A stretch of 64,000 nt of DNA from the NCBI GenBank assembly GCA_037445025.1, contig JBBILI010000003.1, positions 62,001 through 126,000 of the forward strand. The letters are read 5' to 3'. The position numbers and the translations under genes are program-made. The DNA is from CAIQQQ01 sp037445025 (GTDB lineage Bacteria; Pseudomonadota; Alphaproteobacteria; Acetobacterales; Acetobacteraceae). Of the stretch, positions 8,782 to 16,240 are shown piece after piece. Numbering within the stretch: position 1 is the stretch's first letter; the number at the start of each line of letters is the position of its first letter. Under the pieces are notes generated by a model, which did not search any database, was not told the DNA's origin, and saw only the letters and a program-made list of their open reading frames with translations.

Positions 8782-9168
8782 ATGATGCAGGCGACTTTGC
8801 TGGTCGCCCTCGGCGGGGCCGTGGGCAGTGTGGCGCGCTACTGGGTGAGCGTGCTGTCGGTGTGGGTGATGGGCGGCGAGGCGTTTCCGTGGGGCACACT
8901 CGTCATCAACGTGCTGGGCAGCTTCGTCATCGGCCTGTTCGCGGCATTGACGGGGCCCGATGGCCGGCTGGCCGGCGATGCCTCGACCCGGCTGCTGATC
9001 ATGGTGGGCCTGTGCGGCGGCTTCACCACGTTCTCGTCGTTCAGCCTGCAGACGCTGAGCCTGCTGCGCGGCGGCGCGATGGCGGCGGGTCTGTTCAACA
9101 TCGCAGCCTCGGTGCTGCTGTGCCTGCTCGCCACGGCGGCGGGTGCTGCGCTGGTCACCAGGGGTTAA
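8782..9168 (+). CDS. crcB: Fluoride efflux transporter CrcB
   Basis: A 128-residue membrane protein with four hydrophobic segments. It has the CrcB/Fluc signatures: N-terminal GGAVGSVARYW, a conserved Asn in TLVINVLGSF and the GGFTTFSSFS motif near residue 78. Dual-topology dimers of this family form fluoride channels in the inner membrane. Two adjacent ATGs (8782 and 8785) follow AGGGAGCAGG; the first is chosen. I looked for a fluoride riboswitch in the short leader and did not find one. Confidence 0.93.
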   Translation: MMQATLLVALGGAVGSVARYWVSVLSVWVMGGEAFPWGTLVINVLGSFVIGLFAALTGPDGRLAGDASTRLLIMVGLCGGFTTFSSFSLQTLSLLRGGAMAAGLFNIAASVLLCLLATAAGAALVTRG

Positions 9169-9191
9169 CCTCTGCGGCGTAGCCTGACGGA

Positions 9192-9803
9192 ATGCTGTCC
9201 CGTCGCGCGCTGCTCGCCGTCCCTGCCGTGCTGATGCTGTCCGACCGCCCTGTGCTCATGCTGCAGACGGGCGATTCGGTGCATGTGGAGGCGACCCTCG
9301 CCCTGCCATCCGGTGCGGCGTTCACCTGCCCGGCGCGCCGCGCCCGGCTGGTGGCGACGCTGCGGATGGGCGCGCTGGACGCGCCCGACCCCGTCAGCAT
9401 CCTGCGGTTCGCCGCCGACACCGAGACGGCGGTGCAGGACGCGCTGGCCTTCGTCGATGCCGGGGGACGGCTGCTGGCGCTGGAACGGGCCAGCTGGCGC
9501 GGGCCCGGCGGCACGCTCGACACCAGGGTGGCGATGCTGCCGGACCGACGACATATCGCACTCAGCCGCGTGCTGGCCTGGCAGGACACGCAGTGGCGTC
9601 ACGAAACCTGGACCGACTATCTGCGCGCCGATCACGGTCGGCTGGTCGATGCGCCGCAGCGGCCGATTCTGGAATCGACCGGCCAGCACCGGCTCATCGC
9701 ATTGCGGGCCGGCATGCAGGCGATTCTGTCGCCGCCGCCCAGAGACCTGCCGCAGGAGGCGCTCGCAGCCCTGCAGACTGCAGTGTCACCCTTCCCGAAG
9801 TGA
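9192..9803 (+). CDS. Hypothetical protein, possibly exported
   Basis: A 203-residue protein that I do not recognise. The N-terminus (MLSRRALLAVPAVLML) has two arginines followed by a hydrophobic stretch, compatible with a signal or signal-anchor sequence, but no clean cleavage site is visible. The rest is soluble, with one PPPRDLPQEALAAL segment near the C-terminus. It lies 23 bp after crcB on the same strand. Its 3' end overlaps by 18 bp the 3' end of the convergent M20 gene, leaving no room for a separate terminator. Confidence 0.6.
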   Translation: MLSRRALLAVPAVLMLSDRPVLMLQTGDSVHVEATLALPSGAAFTCPARRARLVATLRMGALDAPDPVSILRFAADTETAVQDALAFVDAGGRLLALERASWRGPGGTLDTRVAMLPDRRHIALSRVLAWQDTQWRHETWTDYLRADHGRLVDAPQRPILESTGQHRLIALRAGMQAILSPPPRDLPQEALAALQTAVSPFPK

Positions 9804-10934
9804 CCGCTTCGCCACGCTGGCCAGAAAACCCGAGGCCGCCGGCAGGATGGCATCGTTGTAATCATAGCCGGGATTGTGCAGCTCGCTGCCGGGCTCGGCG
9901 GGGCCGTTGCCGATCCAGACATAGGCGCCCGGCACGGTCTGCAGCATCCAGCCGAAATCCTCGCCCGTCATCGCCGGCGGCAGGTCGCGCCGCAGCACCA
10001 GGCCGGCCTCGGTGACGGCCTCGGCGGCCAGCTCCGCCTCGGCGCGTGTGTTGACCGTGGGGCCCACGCCGTAGTGGAAATCCACCGTCACCTGCATGCC
10101 GAACATCGCCTCGATGCCGCGGGCGACACGGCGCACCCCGTCATCGATCACCTGGCGTGTCGCCTGGGAATAGTAGCGGGTGGTGCCGCGCAGGCTCACC
10201 CGCGCCGGAATCTGGTTGGCGGCCACGCCCGCCTCCAGAATGCAGATGCTGATCACCCCCGCCTCGATCGGGTCCACGTTGCGCGCCACCACCGATTGCA
10301 GCGCCACGATCAGGTGGCCCGCCGCCACCACCGGGTCGCGCGTCTGGTGCGGCATGGCGGCGTGGCCGGCATGGCCATCGACGATCAGCTCCAGCCGCGC
10401 GCCGCCGGCCATCACCGGGCCGGGATGCACCGCCACCGCCCCGGCCTCCAGGCCGGGCCAGTTGTGGTAGCCGAAGATCCGCTCCATCGGAAACCGCTCG
10501 AACAGCCCGTCGGCGATCATCGAACGTGCGCCGCCGGCCCCCTCCTCCGCCGGCTGGAACACCAGATGCACCGTGCCGGACCAACTCGTGTCATGCTGCA
10601 GCAGGGCGGCGGCGCCGAGCAGGGAGGTGGTGTGCCCGTCATGCCCGCAGGCGTGCATAACGCCGGGGCGGGTGGAGGCATAGGGCAGCCCGGTGGTCTC
10701 GGTGATCGGCAGCGCGTCCATGTCCGCGCGCAGGCCGACCGCGCGGTTGGAGCTGCCGCGCCGCAACGTGGCGACCACGCCATGGCCGCCGACGCCTGCC
10801 ACAAACGGCACGCCGAGCTCGGTGAGCTTTTCGGCCACGAAGGCGGAGGTGCCCTTCTCGTGCAGCGACAGCTCGGGGTTCGCGTGGAGATGCCGGCGCC
10901 AACCGGCCAGACGTGCGGCGAGAGATGCTTCCAT
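9786..10934 (-). CDS. M20-family amidohydrolase (hippurate hydrolase/aminoacylase-like)
   Basis: A 382-residue cytosolic metallo-amidohydrolase. The metal ligands typical of the M20 aminoacylase group are visible: Asp71 in RADMDALP, Cys96/His98 in HACGHDGH, the Glu pair in PAEEG, and GYHNWPG. The C-terminal MTGEDFGWML is also characteristic. Members remove acyl groups from N-acyl amino acids or indole conjugates; the substrate is not predictable. The frame stays open far upstream, but sequence resembling the family starts at this ATG (MEASLAARLAGWRRHLHANP). Its stop end overlaps the convergent upstream hypothetical gene by 18 bp. Confidence 0.9.
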   Translation of the reverse strand: MEASLAARLAGWRRHLHANPELSLHEKGTSAFVAEKLTELGVPFVAGVGGHGVVATLRRGSSNRAVGLRADMDALPITETTGLPYASTRPGVMHACGHDGHTTSLLGAAALLQHDTSWSGTVHLVFQPAEEGAGGARSMIADGLFERFPMERIFGYHNWPGLEAGAVAVHPGPVMAGGARLELIVDGHAGHAAMPHQTRDPVVAAGHLIVALQSVVARNVDPIEAGVISICILEAGVAANQIPARVSLRGTTRYYSQATRQVIDDGVRRVARGIEAMFGMQVTVDFHYGVGPTVNTRAEAELAAEAVTEAGLVLRRDLPPAMTGEDFGWMLQTVPGAYVWIGNGPAEPGSELHNPGYDYNDAILPAASGFLASVAKRSLREG

Positions 10935-11207
10935 GCGGTGAACTGTCCCACTCCTGCCGGGAAAACGCCAGCACCCCTGTCGGACTTCGCCAGATTGCAA
11001 AACCTGGCGAAACCTTTCCGTTCGCCGCAAACTTCGCCGCAATGTCGCCATGTGCAGGTGCGAGACAGACCTGGTTCGCAGTGGAAACATGCCCGTCTCC
11101 ACAGCGTCCGATGGAGGCGTCTCGTGACCCGTCTGCCGTTCAGCATTCCCCGCCCATCCGGTGCCCAGGTGTCCGAGCTGCGTCCGGGTCGGGGCGGCTC
11201 GGCCACG

Positions 11208-12647
11208 ATGAACCGGCTTGTGGTCATCTCCAATCGTGTGCCGCTGCCGAGCCAGGGCCCGCGCGCCGGTGGCCTGGCCGTGGCGCTCGACGGGCTGATG
11301 GAAAAGCGCGGCGGCCTGTGGTTCGGCTGGTCCGGCGCGATCTCGACCAGCGCGGTGGACAATCCCGTCCACATCACCACCGCAGGCCCGATCGACTATG
11401 CCACCGTCGATCTCACGCCCGACGAGCATGACCGCTATTACAACGGCTTCTCCAACGGCGTGCTCTGGCCGCTGCTGCATTCGATGCCCGATCTTGTACA
11501 GTACGACCGCACCGACGCGCAGATCTATCGCGAGGTCAACCAGCGCTTGGCCACCCGCGTCGCCCCGCTGATCGGGCAGGACGATCTGATCTGGGTGCAT
11601 GACTATCACCTGCTGCCGCTCGCCGCCGCGCTGCGCGGCCAGGGCATCTCAAATCCGATCGGCTTCTTCCTGCACATTCCGTTCGCCACGCCCGATGTGC
11701 TGGAGGCGGTGCCGGATATGGCCGATCTGGTGCAGAGCCTGCTCGCCGCCGATCTGCTCGGCTTCCAGACCGAGGGCGACATGGCGAATTTCGCCAACGC
11801 CGCCGTACTGATGGCCCATGCGGTGCGCCTGCCCGGCAACTTCCTGCAGGTCGGCGGCCGGCGCATTCTGCTCGGCGTGTTCCCGGTCGAGATCGAGCCG
11901 CATGAATTCGCCCGCATGGCCGAGGCCAATGCCCGCAAGCTGCCGGTGGTGCGGCTGCGCCAGAGCCTGCCCGGGCAGACACTGATCCTCGGCGTGGACC
12001 GGCTCGACCCGACCAAGGGGCTGCTGCAGCGCATGTCCGGCCTGCGCCGGCTGCTGGAGACGCAGCCGGAATGGAAGCGGCGCGTGACGCTGCTGCAGAT
12101 CGCGGCTGTCTCGCGCAAGGATGTCGGCTCCTATCGCGCCTTGCGGGCCGCCATCGACCGCGAGTCCGGCAATCTCAACGGCGATTTCGGCGAGCCCGAC
12201 TGGCTGCCGCTGCGCATGATCTCGCACGGGGTGGACCGCGCCACCGCCGCGGGCTTCATGCGCGTGGCCCGCGTGGGACTGGTGACGCCGCTGCGCGACG
12301 GCATGAACCTGGTCGCCAAGGAATTCGTGGCAGCGCAGAACCCCGAGGATCCCGGCGTGCTGGTGCTGTCACGCTTTGCCGGTGCGGCGCAGCAGCTCGA
12401 CGCCGCCCTCCTGGTCAATCCGCATGACACGGATGCGATGGCCGAGGCGATGACGCAGGCGCTCACCATGAAGCTGGCCGAACGCCAGGCCCGCTGGAAC
12501 GATCTCTGGGCGGCGCTGGCACCACGCTCGCCGCTGGGCTGGGGCCGGATGTTCCTGGCGGCGCTGCTGCGCGGCGCGGTGCGCGGCGGCAGGCTGGAGC
12601 TGGTGGAAGACGAGACTGCTCCTGCCGCGGTCATGGCGGGCGGCTGA
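11208..12647 (+). CDS. otsA: Alpha,alpha-trehalose-phosphate synthase (UDP-forming)
   Basis: A 479-residue GT20 glycosyltransferase that makes trehalose 6-phosphate from UDP-glucose and glucose 6-phosphate. Visible signatures include the N-terminal LVVISNRVPLP, DLIWVHDYHLLPLA, the donor-site LGVDRLDPTKG and the C-terminal TPLRDGMNLVAKEF. The start is the ATG preceding the conserved NRLVVISNRV; the frame is open upstream but that stretch is not family-like. No otsB phosphatase gene is adjacent. The 273 bp before it, back to the divergent M20 gene, holds no other gene and should contain both promoters, though no convincing -35/-10 pair was seen. Confidence 0.93.
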   Translation: MNRLVVISNRVPLPSQGPRAGGLAVALDGLMEKRGGLWFGWSGAISTSAVDNPVHITTAGPIDYATVDLTPDEHDRYYNGFSNGVLWPLLHSMPDLVQYDRTDAQIYREVNQRLATRVAPLIGQDDLIWVHDYHLLPLAAALRGQGISNPIGFFLHIPFATPDVLEAVPDMADLVQSLLAADLLGFQTEGDMANFANAAVLMAHAVRLPGNFLQVGGRRILLGVFPVEIEPHEFARMAEANARKLPVVRLRQSLPGQTLILGVDRLDPTKGLLQRMSGLRRLLETQPEWKRRVTLLQIAAVSRKDVGSYRALRAAIDRESGNLNGDFGEPDWLPLRMISHGVDRATAAGFMRVARVGLVTPLRDGMNLVAKEFVAAQNPEDPGVLVLSRFAGAAQQLDAALLVNPHDTDAMAEAMTQALTMKLAERQARWNDLWAALAPRSPLGWGRMFLAALLRGAVRGGRLELVEDETAPAAVMAGG

Positions 12648-12840
12648 CGCACCCGGCGCTGCAGAGAAAGCGTGGCCTGCATCTGTATCGACGCAGATCT
12701 GTCGAGATATTGTGACGATTTTAACGCCGCGTTGCAGCGAATCTGCCACACTCACGCTGGATTCCCGCTGTTGTCTCACAGAGCCGAATATGCAATTCAA
12801 AACTTGGTTTGGCCGCGTCGGCAAAACTGTTCCAATTGTT

Positions 12841-12858
12841 AAGCGTTCGCGAACGCTT
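12841..12858. promoter_or_regulatory. Perfect 18-bp palindrome AAGCGTTCGCGAACGCTT
   Basis: A fully self-complementary 18-mer sits 42 bp before the ATG of the divergent polysaccharide deacetylase gene, in an otherwise A/T-richer intergenic stretch (12648-12900). A dimeric repressor operator is the simplest reading. No regulator gene is adjacent. Confidence 0.4.
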
Positions 12859-12900
12859 GATGACGGAACCCATCCTGCTGTCCGGACAGGTTTCGCGTAC

Positions 12901-13902
12901 ATGGCCTCTCTGCACCGGCGTAAGATTCTGCTCGGCACGCTTGCCACAGCGACCCTGGGGATCGACGTCTACTCCCAGGCCCACACCACCTCGGCGCCAA
13001 CGACGAGCCTGCCGCTGCCGGGGCCGGCACCTGTCGAAACGGCCTCGGTGACGGCACCTGTCGCTCTGCCCATGACGCAAGTTGCACCCGTTGTCCCGCC
13101 CGCAGCGCCGCCGCCGGTCGCGCCAGCTCCCACCGTTGCCGCCATGCCGCTGCCGCCGCGTTGGCAGCGCTTTGCCGTGGCCCTGCCGCAGAAGTCCGAT
13201 CGCCCCGCGATCACCATCGTCGTCGACGATCTCGGCGTGATGCATCCGGCGACCGAGCGTGTGGTGGCCATGCCGGGGCCGTTGACCCTGTCCTGGTTCC
13301 CCTTCGCCCGCAACCTCGCAGGCCAGGTGGCCGCCGCCGCCGCGCACGGCCATGAGATGACCCTGCATATGCCGATGCAGTCCAACGGCCTCACCATCGC
13401 CTGGACAGGCCCGGACCCGCTGCGGGTCGACCTGCCCGACACGGTCAACCTCGCCCGGCTGCGGGCTGCGATCGATGCGGTGCCGAACACGGTGGGCCTC
13501 AACAACCATATGGGATCCGTCGCCATCCGCGATCCCGCGCTGATGGCGCTGGTCGCCCGCGAGGCCAAGGCGCGGGACATGCTGTTCCTCGATTCCGTCG
13601 TGGTGACACGTTCCTACGGCTACAGCGCCGCCCACGACGCCGGCGTTCCCGCCGCGGCGCGCGACATCTTCATCGACCACAGCAACGATCCGCGTGAGAT
13701 CCGCGAGCAGCTTGCACTCATCGAGGCGCAGGCGCGCAAGCGCGGCCATGTCATCGCCATCGGCCATCCCTGGCCGCACACGGTGGCAGCGCTCGAGGAA
13801 TGGCTGCCGACGCTGGACGCGAAGGGCTTCAGCCTGTGGCCGCTCTCATCGATGGTGGCGCGGCGCAACGGACTCAAGATGCCGGCCAACCTCTCCGTCT
13901 GA
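12901..13902 (+). CDS. Divergent polysaccharide deacetylase family protein (YibQ-like)
   Basis: A 333-residue protein with an N-terminal hydrophobic/signal region (HRRKILLGTLATATLG), a long Pro/Ala-rich linker (residues ~35-95) and a C-terminal divergent polysaccharide deacetylase domain from about residue 100. Conserved blocks include ITIVVDDLG, LHMPMQ, GLNNHMGS, and the family end LWPLSSMVAR. The product is expected to be anchored in or exported across the inner membrane and to act on envelope glycans, but activity is unproven for the family. The chosen ATG directly precedes the signal-like segment; the frame is open for 63 codons upstream. A perfect palindrome lies in the leader. Confidence 0.85.
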   Translation: MASLHRRKILLGTLATATLGIDVYSQAHTTSAPTTSLPLPGPAPVETASVTAPVALPMTQVAPVVPPAAPPPVAPAPTVAAMPLPPRWQRFAVALPQKSDRPAITIVVDDLGVMHPATERVVAMPGPLTLSWFPFARNLAGQVAAAAAHGHEMTLHMPMQSNGLTIAWTGPDPLRVDLPDTVNLARLRAAIDAVPNTVGLNNHMGSVAIRDPALMALVAREAKARDMLFLDSVVVTRSYGYSAAHDAGVPAAARDIFIDHSNDPREIREQLALIEAQARKRGHVIAIGHPWPHTVAALEEWLPTLDAKGFSLWPLSSMVARRNGLKMPANLSV

Positions 13903-13950
13903 ACGGGGCGGCTCCCTCGTTCCATCAGCCCACATGACAAGGAACGCCCC

Positions 13951-14565
13951 ATGACCGAGCCCCGCATGATCCTGCGCAGCACACCAAGCTCGCCGTTCGG
14001 TCGCAAGGTCCGCATGGCCATCGACACGCTCGGTCTGAACGACCGTGTCGAGATTGTCCCCGCCAGCACGACGGACGCTTCCGACACGCTGCGCAGCCAG
14101 AACCCGCTGGGCAAGATGCCTTGCCTGATCACCACCTCCGGCGAAGCGATCTATGACAGCGGCGTGATCATCGAATATCTGCAGGAGGTCGCCGGCAGTG
14201 ATCGAATCGTGAAGCTGTCGGGCCCTGCCCGCTGGCGTGCGCTGACCCTGGCACGGCTGGCTGACGGCATCACCGAGGCGGCGCTGCTGATCGTCTACGA
14301 AGGTCGCTTCCGCGCGCCGGAGCAGCGCGTGGAGAGCTGGGTGCAGTATCAGGCGGAGAAGATCCAGCGTGCGCTCACCGCGTTCACCCTGGCACCGCCG
14401 AGCGAAGCCCATGTCGATCTCGTCTCGATCGGCCTGTCCTGCGCGCTGGGATATCTCGACTTCCGCAAGCCGGTGGAATGGCGCGACAGCTTCATGGAGA
14501 TGGCGGCGTGGCTCGAGTCGTTCGAAGCGCTGCATCCGGTGTTTCAGAAGACACGGCCTGCGTAA
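13951..14565 (+). CDS. Glutathione S-transferase family protein
   Basis: A 204-residue GST-fold protein. The thioredoxin-like N-terminal domain has SSPFGRKVRMA near residues 13-23, NPLGKMPCLIT and the glutathione-contact pair in IYDSGVIIEYL. A helical C-terminal domain follows. A Ser/Cys-type catalytic position lies near TPSSPFG. The substrate is unknown. An AGGAACGCCCC stretch precedes the ATG. Directly downstream lies an A/T-rich hairpin repeat that probably ends its transcript. Confidence 0.85.
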   Translation: MTEPRMILRSTPSSPFGRKVRMAIDTLGLNDRVEIVPASTTDASDTLRSQNPLGKMPCLITTSGEAIYDSGVIIEYLQEVAGSDRIVKLSGPARWRALTLARLADGITEAALLIVYEGRFRAPEQRVESWVQYQAEKIQRALTAFTLAPPSEAHVDLVSIGLSCALGYLDFRKPVEWRDSFMEMAAWLESFEALHPVFQKTRPA

Positions 14566-14570
14566 GGGCA

Positions 14571-14700
14571 GAGGTTCTTTTTTGAAAAAAAGAACCAAAA
14601 AACTTCTTTCGGCTGGCGCACACCTCCGGAGAGAGGTTCGCTCAAACGAATAAAAGTCTTTTGCTTCTTTTCTTCAGAAAAGAAGACTTTCTTGCTTCCT
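14571..14700. repeat. A/T-rich double-hairpin repeat, copy 1
   Basis: Two near-perfect hairpins are separated by about 67 nt. Hairpin 1 (14573-14596) has arms GGTTCTTTTTT and AAAAAAGAACC. Hairpin 2 (14664-14685) has arms CTTCTTTTC and GAAAAGAAG. Hairpin 1 begins 8 bp after the GST stop codon. The same arrangement recurs at 25267-25390 and 57784-57905, and single hairpin-2 halves lie at 49963 and 51221. Each hairpin is flanked by A or T runs and could act as a bidirectional intrinsic terminator. Confidence 0.85.
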
Positions 14701-14701
14701 T

Positions 14702-14828
14702 ATACCAACGGTCATAAAGAATGACCGCTGGTATGAGTCTTGGTTTGGCGCGCCGCCGCCGGCCAACCCGGCGCGCGATACCAACGGCCTTGATCGATGG
14801 AAAAGTCATCGATCAAGGCCGTTGGTAT
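14702..14828. repeat. Composite palindromic element (two ATACCAACGG hairpins), copy A
   Basis: A hairpin with arms ATACCAACGGTCAT (14702-14734, one mismatch) and a longer hairpin with arms starting ATACCAACGGCCTTGATCGA (14778-14828) flank a GC-rich core containing GGTTTGGCGCGCC. A closely similar copy lies in inverted orientation at 51065-51191. The right hairpin ends on the first base of the psiE stop codon, so it should terminate or stabilise that minus-strand message. It looks like a REPIN/MITE-type non-autonomous element. Confidence 0.8.
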
Positions 14829-15214
14829 TACTCATTCACCGAAGGCATCGTCCGCTCGCCATGCGGTCCCGGCCGGAAGCGGATGATGAACCCGCCGATC
14901 GCGATCAGCACGATGGCGGCGCTTTCATAGATCAGGTTGACCCCATCGAAATTCTCCTTGTCGCCCAGGATGATCAGCCGCGCCAGCGCCGTGACGGCAA
15001 TGAACAGCGGCAGATCGATCGGAATGCGCTTGGATGCGTAGTAAACGCCGAGCATTGCGAACACCTCGGCAAAGATAAACATCAGCAGCAGATCCTTCAG
15101 CTCGACATGCCGGCGTTCAATAATGTCGAGAACCTCCTGGCCCATCGCCATGATCGCGAACAGGCCGATGATGATCAGAAAGCTCTTCTCCACCAGTTCG
15201 ATCGCCTTTTGCAT
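14828..15214 (-). CDS. PsiE-family membrane protein
   Basis: A 128-residue protein with four hydrophobic segments (near residues 10-27, 40-60, 68-86 and 97-112), matching the phosphate-starvation-inducible PsiE family (GQEVLDIIERRHVELKDLLLMF; ARLIILGDKE). Its function is unknown; it resides in the inner membrane. The start is the ATG before QKAIELVEKSF; the frame upstream runs into a tRNA gene and is not coding. Its stop codon abuts a palindromic repeat that likely serves as its terminator. Confidence 0.85.
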   Translation of the reverse strand: MQKAIELVEKSFLIIIGLFAIMAMGQEVLDIIERRHVELKDLLLMFIFAEVFAMLGVYYASKRIPIDLPLFIAVTALARLIILGDKENFDGVNLIYESAAIVLIAIGGFIIRFRPGPHGERTMPSVNE

Positions 15215-15251
15215 CGCGCGCTTTCCTGTCGTGTCGACGACGTTCGAGGTC

Positions 15252-15326
15252 TGGCTGGGGCGGGAGGATTCGAACCTCCGCATGGCGGAATCAAAATCCG
15301 CTGCCTTACCGCTTGGCGACGCCCCA
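15252..15326 (-). tRNA. tRNA-Gln (anticodon UUG)
   Basis: On the minus strand a complete cloverleaf is readable. The acceptor stem is TGGGGCG/CGCCCCA, the anticodon stem GCGGA/TCCGC encloses loop TTTTGAT with anticodon TTG, and the T arm contains GGTTCGAATCC. A discriminator G and an encoded CCA complete the 3' end. The gene lies between ispE and psiE, all on the minus strand. Confidence 0.97.
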
Positions 15327-15342
15327 CCGATCGCGCGCCTGA

Positions 15343-16233
15343 TTAGGGCCCCAGGGGCGTCTCTTGCAACCCTTCCCTCGCAACAGACATGGCGCCCCCC
15401 CATCGCCACCAGCCCACATGCCCCAGCCCCCCCGCCGCGTCGGCGGCATCGTGCGGCGTGTCGAACAGTCCGAAACAAGTGGCGCCGGAGCCGCTCATGC
15501 GTGCGAGACGGCAGCCGGGCAGCGCCCGCAGGGTCGCCAGCACGTCACCGATCACCGGCGCCAGCCCCACTGCCGGCGGCTCCAGGTCGTTGCGGGTGCC
15601 GGCGAGGAAGGCGACCAGCCCTGTGCCATCGTCGAACCGCGCAGGCAGCACGGCCGCCGGTGTGAAGCCACCGCTGCGCGCCTTGAACACGGACGGTGTT
15701 GCCACCGCCACGCCGGGATTGACCAGCACCATGCCGCAGGCCGGCAAAGCGGGGGCCGGCGTCAGCACCTCGCCCACCCCGCCCATCCGCGCCGGCTGCT
15801 GTGCCACGCAGACCGGCACATCCGCGCCCAGGCTCGCCGCGATCCGTGCCAGGTCCTGCGGCGGCAGCGACACGCCCCACAGCCGCGCCAGCAGCCGCAG
15901 CGCCGCCGCCGCGTCGGCCGAACCGCCGCCGATGCCCGAGGCGATCGGCAGGCGCTTGTCCAGCACCAGCCGGGCGCCCTGCGCCACACCGGCCGCCTGC
16001 GCCAGCGCCCGGGCTGCCCGCAGCACCAGATTGTCCGGCTCGCTGACCAGCGTGGCGCCGAACGGCCCGGTCAGCGACAGCGACAGCGCGTCGTCCGGCG
16101 CCGCCGTGAGCACATCGCCGATGGCGGGAAACACCGCGAGACTGTCGAGCAGGTGGTAGCCGTCCGAACGCCGGCCCACGACGTGCAGATACAGATTGAC
16201 CTTCGCCAGGGCCCGCTCGTGCAGAAGGGTCAC
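15343..16233 (-). CDS. ispE: 4-(cytidine 5'-diphospho)-2-C-methyl-D-erythritol kinase
   Basis: A 296-residue GHMP kinase of the non-mevalonate isoprenoid pathway; it phosphorylates CDP-methylerythritol in the cytosol. Signatures: the N-terminal AKVNLYLHVVGRRSDGYHLL, the ATP loop PIASGIGGGSADAAAAL at residues ~96-112, and the C-terminal MSGSGATCFGLF. Length is normal. It follows the TPR gene on the minus strand by 7 bp, suggesting co-transcription, and precedes tRNA-Gln. Confidence 0.94.
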   Translation of the reverse strand: MTLLHERALAKVNLYLHVVGRRSDGYHLLDSLAVFPAIGDVLTAAPDDALSLSLTGPFGATLVSEPDNLVLRAARALAQAAGVAQGARLVLDKRLPIASGIGGGSADAAAALRLLARLWGVSLPPQDLARIAASLGADVPVCVAQQPARMGGVGEVLTPAPALPACGMVLVNPGVAVATPSVFKARSGGFTPAAVLPARFDDGTGLVAFLAGTRNDLEPPAVGLAPVIGDVLATLRALPGCRLARMSGSGATCFGLFDTPHDAADAAGGLGHVGWWRWGGAMSVAREGLQETPLGP

Positions 16234-16240
16234 GCCAGGG

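Noticed and set aside
9876..11207. Long open frame upstream of otsA in the same frame
   Set aside because: It is the high-GC shadow of the minus-strand M20 gene; family sequence of OtsA begins only at 11208.
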